DNA of 8,952 bases from DATFQE01 sp035264445 (GTDB lineage: Bacteria; Actinomycetota; Thermoleophilia; Gaiellales; Gaiellaceae): positions 1 through 8,952 of the forward strand of contig DATFQE010000214.1 in assembly GCA_035264445.1 (NCBI GenBank). The letters are read 5' to 3'. A program made the position numbers and the translations under genes. The notes beneath the pieces were generated by a model that saw only the letters and a program-made list of their open reading frames with translations, ran no database searches and had not been told where the DNA came from. Shown here one piece after another: positions 1-6,554 of the stretch (the first letter of the stretch is position 1; the number at the start of each line of letters is the position of its first letter).

Positions 1-369
1 GCAGCGCCCGAGCGCGAGCACGGAGACGAGCAGCCAGGCGCACGCGACGAGGGCGATCAGGTCGCCGACCACGACGAGCGTCGTGCTCGAGCCGCCCGAG
101 GGCCCGTGCAGCGCGAGCACCGCGACCACGGCCGCCGCGCAGGAGGCGAACGCGATCGGGTCGCGCGACGGTCGCCGCGCCGACGCCCGGACGAGGACGA
201 AGAACGCGAACGCGGCGACGGTCGCGAGCCGGAACAGCGAGTGACCGAGGACGGCGAGCGAGTGCACGCCCGGGTCGTCCACGGCCGGGGCGATGCGATC
301 GACGACGCCGGCGGCGGCGCCGAGCGCGAACAGCCCGAAGACGGTGGTGACGAGCGCCCTGCCGATCAT
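1..369 (-). CDS. Multi-pass membrane protein, unknown function (partial, runs off left edge)
   Basis: I do not recognise this gene. Reading the reverse complement from an ATG at 369-367 gives 123 codons without a stop up to the window edge, so the C-terminus is missing. The ATG overlaps the tadC stop as ATGA, which argues for a real, translationally coupled gene. The visible part is mostly hydrophobic, with about four predicted membrane segments: residues 4-23, 46-61, 72-88 and 97-120. A basic loop with the motif RASARRPSR lies between the second and third segments, which would place that loop in the cytoplasm. No catalytic motif is visible. Position at the end of a Tad operon suggests a role linked to the pilus or its control. 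An N-terminal membrane module of a sensor kinase is one possibility, but that is only a guess and nothing of a kinase domain lies in the window. Confidence 0.72.
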   Translation of the reverse strand, partial: MIGRALVTTVFGLFALGAAAGVVDRIAPAVDDPGVHSLAVLGHSLFRLATVAAFAFFVLVRASARRPSRDPIAFASCAAAVVAVLALHGPSGGSSTTLVVVGDLIALVACAWLLVSVLALGRC

Positions 370-1283
370 CCGCCGATCGCCTCCAGGAAGGAAAAGATCG
401 CCGGGCCGAGCAGGATCACGAACATCGCTGGGAAGATGAGGAAGACGAGCGGGAAGAGCAGCTTGATCGGCGCCTTCTGCGCCCGCTCCTCCGCCGCCTG
501 CCGGCGACGCTTGCGCATCTCCGTGGCCAGCTCGCGCATGATCTGGCCGATCGAGACGCCGAGCGTCTCGCCCTGCAGGACCGAGCGCACGAACGAGCGC
601 ATCAGCGGGGTGTCGCAGCGCGCGAGGAGGTTACGGAGCGCCTCGTTGGTCGACAGCCCCATGCTCTGCTCCTGGAGCGTCAGGCGGAGCTCGTCGCCGA
701 GCGGCCCCTTGAGGCGCTCGCCCGCGAGCTGGAGCGATGCGTTGAAGCCGAGGCCGGCTTCGACGGTGACGACGAGCAGGTCGATCAGGTTCGGCAGGTC
801 GTAGTCGATTGCGTCGGAGCGCCGCCGCGCGCGCCGGCGTACGATCGTCATCGGCGCGACCCAGCCGGCCACTGCGGCGCACGGGATTCCGAGCACGACG
901 AGCGGGCCGGCGTAGCCGGCCGCCGACGCCGACCACAGCCAGGCGGCGGGCACGGAGATGGCGCAGAGGACGCGGTACCCGAGGAACTTCCTCGGCGCCA
1001 GCGAGTAGAGGCCCGCAGCCACGAGCTCGCGTCTCAACGACGCCTCGCGGAAGCCGCCGAACCGTCCGGCCAGGCCGCCCACCCTGCCCGCGAGGCGATC
1101 GATCGGGCCCGTCTTGGGGGCGCCGGGCGCGTCGCCGTCGCCCTCGCGTCCGCCTTCGAACCCGTACGCGTCGATCTGCCCGAGCGTCTCCGCCGTGCGC
1201 ATGCGCGGCAGGACCGCAGCGCGCGCGAGCAGGACGAGCGCCGCCCCCATCAGCATCACCGCGGATGCGACAACGATCAGCAC
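366..1283 (-). CDS. tadC: TadC, Tad pilus inner-membrane platform protein (T2SSF family)
   Basis: This is a 305-residue protein of the type II secretion F family, matching the usual TadC size of about 300. Together with TadB it should form the membrane platform on which the TadA ATPase acts to move pilin subunits. Membrane segments are visible near residues 2-22, 104-120, 125-145 and 272-293. The F domain lies at about 160-290 and includes the typical motif LPNLIDLLVVTVEAGLGF (163-180). It ends with the charged stretch RRQAAEERAQKAPIK before the last membrane segment, a pattern typical of TadC. The start is a GTG at 1283-1281, chosen because AGGAGG sits 5 bases upstream. A polar, Gly/Asp-rich linker at about 36-60 separates the first membrane helix from the rest. 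The gene follows the VWA-TadB fusion after 10 bases and overlaps the next gene by 4. Identity as TadC rather than TadB rests on order and on the fusion gene carrying the other F domain. Confidence 0.93.
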   Translation of the reverse strand: MLIVVASAVMLMGAALVLLARAAVLPRMRTAETLGQIDAYGFEGGREGDGDAPGAPKTGPIDRLAGRVGGLAGRFGGFREASLRRELVAAGLYSLAPRKFLGYRVLCAISVPAAWLWSASAAGYAGPLVVLGIPCAAVAGWVAPMTIVRRRARRRSDAIDYDLPNLIDLLVVTVEAGLGFNASLQLAGERLKGPLGDELRLTLQEQSMGLSTNEALRNLLARCDTPLMRSFVRSVLQGETLGVSIGQIMRELATEMRKRRRQAAEERAQKAPIKLLFPLVFLIFPAMFVILLGPAIFSFLEAIGG

Positions 1284-1288
1284 CGACC

Positions 1289-1294
1289 CCTCCT
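1289..1294 (-). promoter_or_regulatory. Ribosome binding site of tadC, touching the upstream stop codon
   Basis: AGGAGG on the minus strand lies 5 bases before the GTG start of tadC. Its first base is the last base of the TGA stop of the VWA-TadB gene (1296-1294). This perfect site decides the GTG start at 1283 and suggests that a ribosome finishing the upstream gene re-initiates here. Confidence 0.8.
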
Positions 1295-3195
1295 CACAGC
1301 TTGATGTCCACGATCCGTTTGATCACCAGCGACCCGCCCACGACCATCGCGATCGCGCCGATGAGCATCACGCGACCCGCCGTCGTCGAGAAGAGCGGGT
1401 CGACGTACGACGGATTCAGCAGGGTGATCGCCGCGAGCAGGACGACGGGAAGCGCAGTGACGACCCAGCGCGACAGCCTGCCCTGCGCGGTCAGCGTCTG
1501 GACCATCCGCCTGAGCTCGAAGCGCTCGCGGATCGTGTCCGTGACGCGGTCGAGGACCTCGGCCATGTTGCCGCCTGTCCTCCGCTGCAGCGCGGCGACG
1601 AGCGCGACCTGGTCGAGGTCGTCGTTTTCCATCCGCCGCACGACCGTCTTCAGCGCCTCGTCCAGCGGCACGCCCAGCTGCTCGTCTGCCACGACGCGCT
1701 TGAACTCGGAGCGCGCCGGCTCGGATGCATCGTCGACGACGACCGAGAGAGCGCCGACGAAGCTGTGGCCGGCGCGGAGCGCCGAGGAGAGCACCTGCAG
1801 GTTGTCGGGCAGCTGCTCCGCGAATGCGCGGCGACGCCGCTCGAGCTTGCGACGGACCCAGCCGCGCACGCCGAACGGAACCGCGATGCCGAAGATTGCG
1901 AAGATGGCCGACCCCAGAATCGCCGCGAAGAGCCAGGCCACGAGCAGCGTCCCGACGGCCGTCCAGAGCAGGAGATGGAGCGCCGGCATCTTGATCTGCG
2001 CGAGCTCCAGCGCCTCCTTGAACCCGGTCCACCACCGCGTGGTCTCGAGCGATCGCTCCGCTCCCACGAAGACCCGGTTGGTGATCCGGCCGGTCGCGTC
2101 CGGCCGTTTGTCCGCCCGGACGGAGACGAACTCGGCCATTCGCCGACGCAACGTCCGCGAGCGCGGCCGCGCCACCGAGACGAGGCAGAAAGCAATCAGG
2201 AACGCCGTCGTCGCGACGACGAAGAACATCGTCAACGGCGAGCTCCAGAACCGGTAGGCGACGGAGCGATGGAACGGCTCGCTGCGCTCGGCAGGCGAGG
2301 GACCGGGCGTCGAGTAGCCCGTGACGGCGACGCCCGGGACGCCTTGGATCCGGACCGCCACGCGCACCTTCTCGCCGGTGACGTCGGCGGCGGTCGAGTG
2401 GTAACGGAGCACGTACTCGCGCGCGAGCTCCGACCCGAGCTCGGCGAAGATCGAGCTCAACGCGCTCGGCGAGGCCGCCTCGCGATACCGGCCGCCGGTG
2501 CCCTGCGCGAGCGCACGCAGCGTGGGCGCGTCGAAGAAGCGCGACCGGAGCCCGACGGTGAAGATGCGGATCCGGGCAGCGTTCGCCTTCGCGATCGCCT
2601 CGTCCGGGGACGAGAAGCTGCCGAGCTCCTGCCCGTCTGACAGGAGCACGATCGAGCCCGGGGAGAGGTTCGCCGTCTCGACCATCGAGATCGCGCGGTC
2701 GAGCGCCTCGTACATCCGCGTGTAGTAGGCGATCTTCGGAGTCGACCGGAGCGCGTGGTCGATCTCCTGCTGGTCGCTCGTGAACGGCAGCACGGTTTGC
2801 GTCTTCGCATTGAAAGCGAGTACGGCCAGCTGCTGGGAGGGCGTGCGCTTGCCTGCGAATGCCCGCGCCGCAGCCATCGCATTCCTGATCGGCGAGCCGA
2901 GCATGCTCTCGCTCGCGTCGATCACGAGGACGACGCCCGGGCCGGCGGTCCGGCCTGCCGCCTCGCCGACCGGAGCGAGCGAGATGTCCCGGACGAGCAC
3001 CCCGTTCTCGCGCACCTCGACGTGCTCTTCGGTGAGCCTCGTCTTCTCGGGCAGGCTGACGATGAACGCCCGCTCCGGGAACTTCGCCGCGGCCTCGATC
3101 ACGCGAAGGTCCGGGCCGGCGGCCGCCCCGGCGGCGAGCACGCCGAAGACGACGGCGAGCGCGAAGGCGAGCGTCGCTGCGGCGATCCGCCTCAA
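1294..3195 (-). CDS. tadB: VWA domain fused to TadB (Tad pilus platform protein)
   Basis: This is a single 633-codon frame joining two modules. Residues 1-27 look like a signal peptide or membrane anchor (MRR, then a hydrophobic core ending AAGAAAG). Residues 86-265 form a von Willebrand A domain with a metal-binding MIDAS site: DASES (D93, S95, S97), a possible T159, and D187 in LLSDGQ. A membrane segment at 319-341 leads into a full-length TadB: membrane segments near 405-425 and 426-445, the F domain with LPDNLQVLSSALRAGHSFVGAL (split at 462-472 and 473-483) and RRTGGNMAEVLDRV (538-551), and further segments at about 577-593 and 609-625. TadB alone is normally about 300 residues, so nothing of it is missing. 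TadB partners TadC in the inner-membrane platform. The VWA part would face the outside and probably binds a protein through a metal ion. The start is TTG at 3195-3193, overlapping the tadA stop as TTGA, with a G-rich site (GAAGGTGGCGGGG) just upstream. The alternative of two separate genes is not supported, as no stop or frameshift separates the modules. Confidence 0.92.
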   Translation of the reverse strand: MRRIAAATLAFALAVVFGVLAAGAAAGPDLRVIEAAAKFPERAFIVSLPEKTRLTEEHVEVRENGVLVRDISLAPVGEAAGRTAGPGVVLVIDASESMLGSPIRNAMAAARAFAGKRTPSQQLAVLAFNAKTQTVLPFTSDQQEIDHALRSTPKIAYYTRMYEALDRAISMVETANLSPGSIVLLSDGQELGSFSSPDEAIAKANAARIRIFTVGLRSRFFDAPTLRALAQGTGGRYREAASPSALSSIFAELGSELAREYVLRYHSTAADVTGEKVRVAVRIQGVPGVAVTGYSTPGPSPAERSEPFHRSVAYRFWSSPLTMFFVVATTAFLIAFCLVSVARPRSRTLRRRMAEFVSVRADKRPDATGRITNRVFVGAERSLETTRWWTGFKEALELAQIKMPALHLLLWTAVGTLLVAWLFAAILGSAIFAIFGIAVPFGVRGWVRRKLERRRRAFAEQLPDNLQVLSSALRAGHSFVGALSVVVDDASEPARSEFKRVVADEQLGVPLDEALKTVVRRMENDDLDQVALVAALQRRTGGNMAEVLDRVTDTIRERFELRRMVQTLTAQGRLSRWVVTALPVVLLAAITLLNPSYVDPLFSTTAGRVMLIGAIAMVVGGSLVIKRIVDIKL

Positions 3196-4550
3196 TGCCC
3201 CGCCACCTTCGGGAACTCGCTGACCTCGGCCCGTCCGCCGGCGAACAGACTCACCGGCAGGGTCACGCCGCGCTTCTCGAACTTGTGCAGGAACGTCGGC
3301 CGAAGCCCGGTCGGCTCGAGCGCTCCGATCACAGTCCGGTCGGCCGTGAACCGCTCGACCTTGAACTCGAAGATCTCCTGCATCGTGATCACGTCCGACT
3401 CCATCCGCTGCACCTCGCTGATGGCGGTGACGCGGCGTGAGCCGTCCTCCATCCGCTCGAGGTGGACGATCATGTCGAGGGCCGCTGCCACCTGGCCCCG
3501 GATCGCCCGGACCGGGAGGTCGTACCCGGTCATCAGCACCATCGTCTCGATGCGGGCGAGCGCGTCGCGTGGAGCGTTCGCGTGGATCGTGCTCAGCGAG
3601 CCGTCATGGCCCGTGTTCATCGCCTGGAGCATGTCCAGGGCCTCTGCGCCGCGGACCTCGCCGACGATGATCCGGTCGGGCCGCATGCGCAGCGCATTGC
3701 GGACGAGCGTCCTGATCGGGATCTCGCCCTGTCCCTCGATGTTCTTCGGCCGGGCTTCGAGCCGCAGCACGTGCCGCTGGTTGAGGCGCAGCTCGGCGGC
3801 GTCCTCGATCGTGACGATGCGGTCGTGGTCCGGGATTCCCGTCGAGAGCGCGTTCAGGAGCGTCGTCTTCCCCGACCCGGTGCCGCCCGAGACGAGGATG
3901 TTGAGCTCGGCGAGGATGCAGCGATGGAGGAAGTCGACCGTGTGGGAGCTCAGCGTCCCGAGCTTGATCAGGTCGTTCAGATCGAGCCGCCGCTTGCTGA
4001 ACTTGCGGATCGTGACGAGCGGGCCGCTCAGGGAGAGCGGCGGGATGACGGCGTTGACTCGGCTCCCGTCCGGCAGGCGGGCGTCGACGAGCGGTGAGGC
4101 CTCGTCGATGCGGCGGCCGACCTGGGCGACGATCTTGTTGATGATCCGCCGCAGTTGCGATTCGTCCGTGAAGCGGACGGTCGTCTCGTAGAGCCGACCC
4201 TGGCGCTCGACCCAGACCTCGAACGGGCCGTTGACCATGATCTCGGTGATGCTGTCGTCGGCGAGCAGGCGCTCGAGCGGCCCGTGGCCGAGGATGTCGT
4301 CGGCGATTTCGGCGACCAGCCGCTCGCGGTCGTCGCGCGAGATCCCCTGCTCGGTCGAAAGGTGGGTCCGGATGTCGGCCGTCACGCGGTCGCGAAGGCC
4401 GTTCGGGTCCATCGTCGCGTTGAAGAGCTGAGGGCCGAGCTCGCCGATCACCGAGAGGTGGACGCGGTTCTTCAGCTCCGCGAACGGATCGTCGCCGCGC
4501 GCGGACGCGACCGCCGGGCGAGTGGCTGAGAGTCTCTCGTGAAGCTCCAT
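3192..4550 (-). CDS. tadA: TadA/CpaF, Tad pilus secretion ATPase
   Basis: This is the 452-residue cytoplasmic hexameric ATPase that powers assembly of Flp-type pili. The length matches the family (about 420-500). Residues 1-210 form the N-terminal region, including the family motif SITEIMVNGPFEVWVE (100-115). All four nucleotide-binding elements are intact: Walker A GGTGSGKTT (222-230, K228), Asp box RIVTIEDAAEL (244-254), Walker B RIIVGEVRG (293-301, E298) and His box GHDGSLSTIHAN (314-325). The ATG start at 4550-4548 is preceded by AGAGAGG at 6 bases. It starts 2 bases after the tadZ stop and overlaps the VWA-TadB start by 4 bases, the classic order tadZ-tadA-tadB-tadC. Archaeal-type or VirB11-like ATPases share these boxes, but the neighbours settle the assignment to Tad. 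Confidence 0.97.
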   Translation of the reverse strand: MELHERLSATRPAVASARGDDPFAELKNRVHLSVIGELGPQLFNATMDPNGLRDRVTADIRTHLSTEQGISRDDRERLVAEIADDILGHGPLERLLADDSITEIMVNGPFEVWVERQGRLYETTVRFTDESQLRRIINKIVAQVGRRIDEASPLVDARLPDGSRVNAVIPPLSLSGPLVTIRKFSKRRLDLNDLIKLGTLSSHTVDFLHRCILAELNILVSGGTGSGKTTLLNALSTGIPDHDRIVTIEDAAELRLNQRHVLRLEARPKNIEGQGEIPIRTLVRNALRMRPDRIIVGEVRGAEALDMLQAMNTGHDGSLSTIHANAPRDALARIETMVLMTGYDLPVRAIRGQVAAALDMIVHLERMEDGSRRVTAISEVQRMESDVITMQEIFEFKVERFTADRTVIGALEPTGLRPTFLHKFEKRGVTLPVSLFAGGRAEVSEFPKVAGH

Positions 4551-4552
4551 CT

Positions 4553-5743
4553 CTAGCCTCTCTTCCTGAGCAGGCGACGGCGGCCGTTGCTCGAGCCGTT
4601 GCTCGACGGTTCGGCGCCGATCGCGATGAACGTCGTGGCGAGCGCGTGGAATGCACGTGCGGCCTCCGACTTCCCGCGCGCGAGCACGATCGGCGTTCCC
4701 TCGTTGACCGAAAGCGGGATGTCGCGGTCGCTCGGAACGAAGACGTCCGGTGCGCGCCCCACGATCGAGACGACCTCGTCGCGATCGATGCCCACTCGGC
4801 TATCCGCCCGGTTGAGCACCAGGCGCACGCGGTCGGGGGCGTAGCCCATGAGCTCCAGCGTTTCGAGCCCGAGCTTCGTGTTCTTGAGCGAGAGCGAGTC
4901 GAGCATCGCGACCATGCACACCTGGGACGAGCTGTCGATCGACGCGATCACCTCGGGCGAGAAGCCCGGCGGGGTGTCGACGATGACGTAGTCGTACGTG
5001 GAGCGAAGCGCGGCGTAGACCTCCCGCAGGAACTCGATCGTGACCGCGCTCGCCTGGTCCGGCCGGGTCGGCGCCATCAGCACCTGAACGCCCGACACGT
5101 GCGACGCGAGGTAGGCGTCGATCTTCTCGCCGTCGAGCGACCCGCCCGACTTGACCAGGTCGTAGATCGTCTTGTCCGGGACGAGGCCGAGCGCCAGGCC
5201 GACGTCGCCGAACTGCAGGTCGAGGTCGACGAGCGCCGTCCTGTGTCCCTCGCCGGCGAGGCTCACCGCGAGGTTGCACGACGTCAGCGTCTTGCCCGTC
5301 CCGCCCTTCGGCCCGAGCACGCAGATCATCGGCGCGAGCGCGACCCCGGTCGCCACGCCGGCCCCCTGCTTTCGGGCGAGCGCTTTCTGGAGCGTGAACC
5401 CGACGTGCTCGGGCGACTCGGGCAACGCGACCAGGTCGTCGGCGCCGCTCTCGAACACCCGCCGAACGAAGCCGTTCGGCGATTTCTCGCAGAGGACGAC
5501 GACGGGCCGCTCGGGCCGCTGCTTGACGGCGCCGTCGATGAAGAAGAGCGCACGCTCGGAATACCCGACCGTGGCGACCACCACGACGTCCGGAGCGGTC
5601 TCCTGGAGCGTGGCCCAGCTGTCCTCGAAGCCTTCCACGATCGCGACGACCTCGACCTCCGAGTCGGCCGGGAGCGAGGCCTGGACGAGGTCGCGCTGGG
5701 CTCCCTCGTCGATCGCGACAAGTGCGGTTATGGCTTCCTTCAT
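4553..5743 (-). CDS. tadZ: CpaE/TadZ, MinD/ParA-like Tad localisation ATPase
   Basis: This is a 396-residue protein with two modules. Residues 1-125 resemble a response-regulator receiver fold, but the place after the third strand (PDVVVVATVG, 51-60) has no phosphoacceptor aspartate, so it is an atypical, probably unphosphorylated receiver, as known for TadZ. Residues 136-375 form a MinD/ParA-type ATPase: deviant Walker A KGGTGKT (146-152), DLDLQFGD (173-180) and VIVDTPPG (253-260). TadZ proteins mark the site of the Tad machine at the cell membrane or pole. The C-terminus is a Ser/Asn/Gly linker followed by a basic tail (RRRLLRKRG, 388-396), which could touch membrane or nucleic acid. The ATG at 5743-5741 overlaps the cpaB stop as ATGA and has GGAGG 9 bases upstream. 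The frame stays open much further upstream (to 7654), but that stretch is a shadow of cpaB and tadG. A chromosome-partition ParA is unlikely in this setting. Confidence 0.94.
   Translation of the reverse strand: MKEAITALVAIDEGAQRDLVQASLPADSEVEVVAIVEGFEDSWATLQETAPDVVVVATVGYSERALFFIDGAVKQRPERPVVVLCEKSPNGFVRRVFESGADDLVALPESPEHVGFTLQKALARKQGAGVATGVALAPMICVLGPKGGTGKTLTSCNLAVSLAGEGHRTALVDLDLQFGDVGLALGLVPDKTIYDLVKSGGSLDGEKIDAYLASHVSGVQVLMAPTRPDQASAVTIEFLREVYAALRSTYDYVIVDTPPGFSPEVIASIDSSSQVCMVAMLDSLSLKNTKLGLETLELMGYAPDRVRLVLNRADSRVGIDRDEVVSIVGRAPDVFVPSDRDIPLSVNEGTPIVLARGKSEAARAFHALATTFIAIGAEPSSNGSSNGRRRLLRKRG
4557..4563 (-). promoter_or_regulatory. Ribosome binding site of tadA within the end of tadZ
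   Basis: AGAGAGG on the minus strand lies 6 bases before the ATG of tadA and falls inside the last codons of tadZ. It supports the chosen start and translational coupling across the 2-base gap. Confidence 0.6.
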
Positions 5744-6540
5744 CGTGACCCGCCTCCGCCCAGCAGCCGCCTGACGTCGCCGTAAACCCGTACCGGCTTG
5801 CGACCGAGCAGCACGCTTTCCGCCGTGGCGATTCCGGGCCGCGACGGCGGAGCGCCCGCCCGCGGCCTCAGGACGAGCCACACCTCGCCGTTGTCGACCG
5901 CCCACGCGAGCTCGACCGCCTGGTCGCGCGTCGTGCGCAGGACGACGTTCGCCTCCTGGGCCCCTCCGACCCCCGCCCCTCCGGCGCGCGGCGACTGGAG
6001 CACGAGCGCGTTCTGCATCAGGACCTTGATCACCGGCTGTCCCTGGCCGCCCGCCCCGGGGGCGAGGACGTTGAAGCCGGCGAACACGTCGACGCGGTCG
6101 CCCGCCTCGACCTGGCCGACGAGCCCGTGAGCGGAATCGACCGGCACCGCGATCGCGCGCTGCTTGCCCGCCAGTCGTGTCCCGAGCGACCCGCCGGTCG
6201 GAGTGAAGTCGGCCGCGGTCAGCGGCTGGCCGGGGTAGATGTCGCTCGCCGCGATCTGACCGCGCAGCGTGTCCGGATCGGTGATCGCACCGTCCTTCAG
6301 CTGGTCCTGCGGAACCGCCTCGCGGTCGAACAGGTGCTTCAGGCCGACGACGTCGCCGGGCATTCCCTTCTCGATCACCGTCTTCGCGACGAGGACCGAG
6401 ATCGGCTCGGCGTCCGCGTCGACGCTGCTCCGATACTGGTCGAGATACAGCATCAGAACGAGCGCCGCCATTCCTGCGGCGATCCCCCCGAGGACGAGCG
6501 TGCCCCTGCGGGTGGACAGCATCCGGTTTACGAGTTGCAT
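5740..6540 (-). CDS. cpaB: CpaB/RcpC, Flp pilus assembly protein with SAF domain
   Basis: This is a 266-residue protein anchored by one N-terminal membrane segment (about 14-34), with the rest outside the cytoplasmic membrane. Residues 46-112 fit a SAF domain (begins PISVLVAKTVIEKGMPG, includes IYPGQPLTAADF). Residues 120-225 fit the RcpC/CpaB region (RAIAVPVD, then VEAGDRVDVFAGF, 145-156). In Gram-negative Tad systems CpaB works with the secretin at the outer membrane. Here no secretin is in view, so its partner is unknown. A Gly/Ala-rich insertion (about 160-196) interrupts the second domain and a Gly-rich tail ends the protein. The ATG at 6540-6538 is fixed by a perfect AGGAGG 8 bases upstream; a second Met at residue 7 has no comparable site. 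The gene begins 12 bases after tadG and overlaps tadZ by 4 bases. Flagellar FlgA also has a SAF domain, but order and the C-terminal region favour CpaB. Confidence 0.92.
   Translation of the reverse strand: MQLVNRMLSTRRGTLVLGGIAAGMAALVLMLYLDQYRSSVDADAEPISVLVAKTVIEKGMPGDVVGLKHLFDREAVPQDQLKDGAITDPDTLRGQIAASDIYPGQPLTAADFTPTGGSLGTRLAGKQRAIAVPVDSAHGLVGQVEAGDRVDVFAGFNVLAPGAGGQGQPVIKVLMQNALVLQSPRAGGAGVGGAQEANVVLRTTRDQAVELAWAVDNGEVWLVLRPRAGAPPSRPGIATAESVLLGRKPVRVYGDVRRLLGGGGSR
5753..5757 (-). promoter_or_regulatory. Ribosome binding site of tadZ
   Basis: GGAGG on the minus strand lies 9 bases before the tadZ ATG, within the Gly-rich last codons of cpaB. It decides the start at 5743 against the much longer open frame upstream. 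Confidence 0.6.
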
Positions 6541-6548
6541 TGCGCAGC

Positions 6549-6554
6549 CCTCCT
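6549..6554 (-). promoter_or_regulatory. Ribosome binding site of cpaB overlapping the tadG stop
   Basis: AGGAGG on the minus strand lies 8 bases before the cpaB ATG and shares two bases with the TAG stop of the tadG-like gene (6555-6553). It is one of the two strongest sites in the window, with that of tadC, and points to re-initiation after the upstream gene. Confidence 0.8.

Noticed and set aside
1294..2229. Internal ATG (codon 323 of the fusion) that could produce TadB alone
   Set aside because: The nearest purine-rich site (GGAG) is 13 bases away, rather far, and the ATG falls inside the predicted membrane segment. Possible, but not supported enough to annotate.
2755..4191. 478-codon plus-strand open frame, along with other long plus-strand frames such as 809-2257, 1114-2640 and 6127-7125
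   Set aside because: They lie opposite well-supported Tad genes. Their proteins are Arg/Ser/Asp-rich with no domain motifs, as expected from mirror-image codon bias in high-GC DNA.
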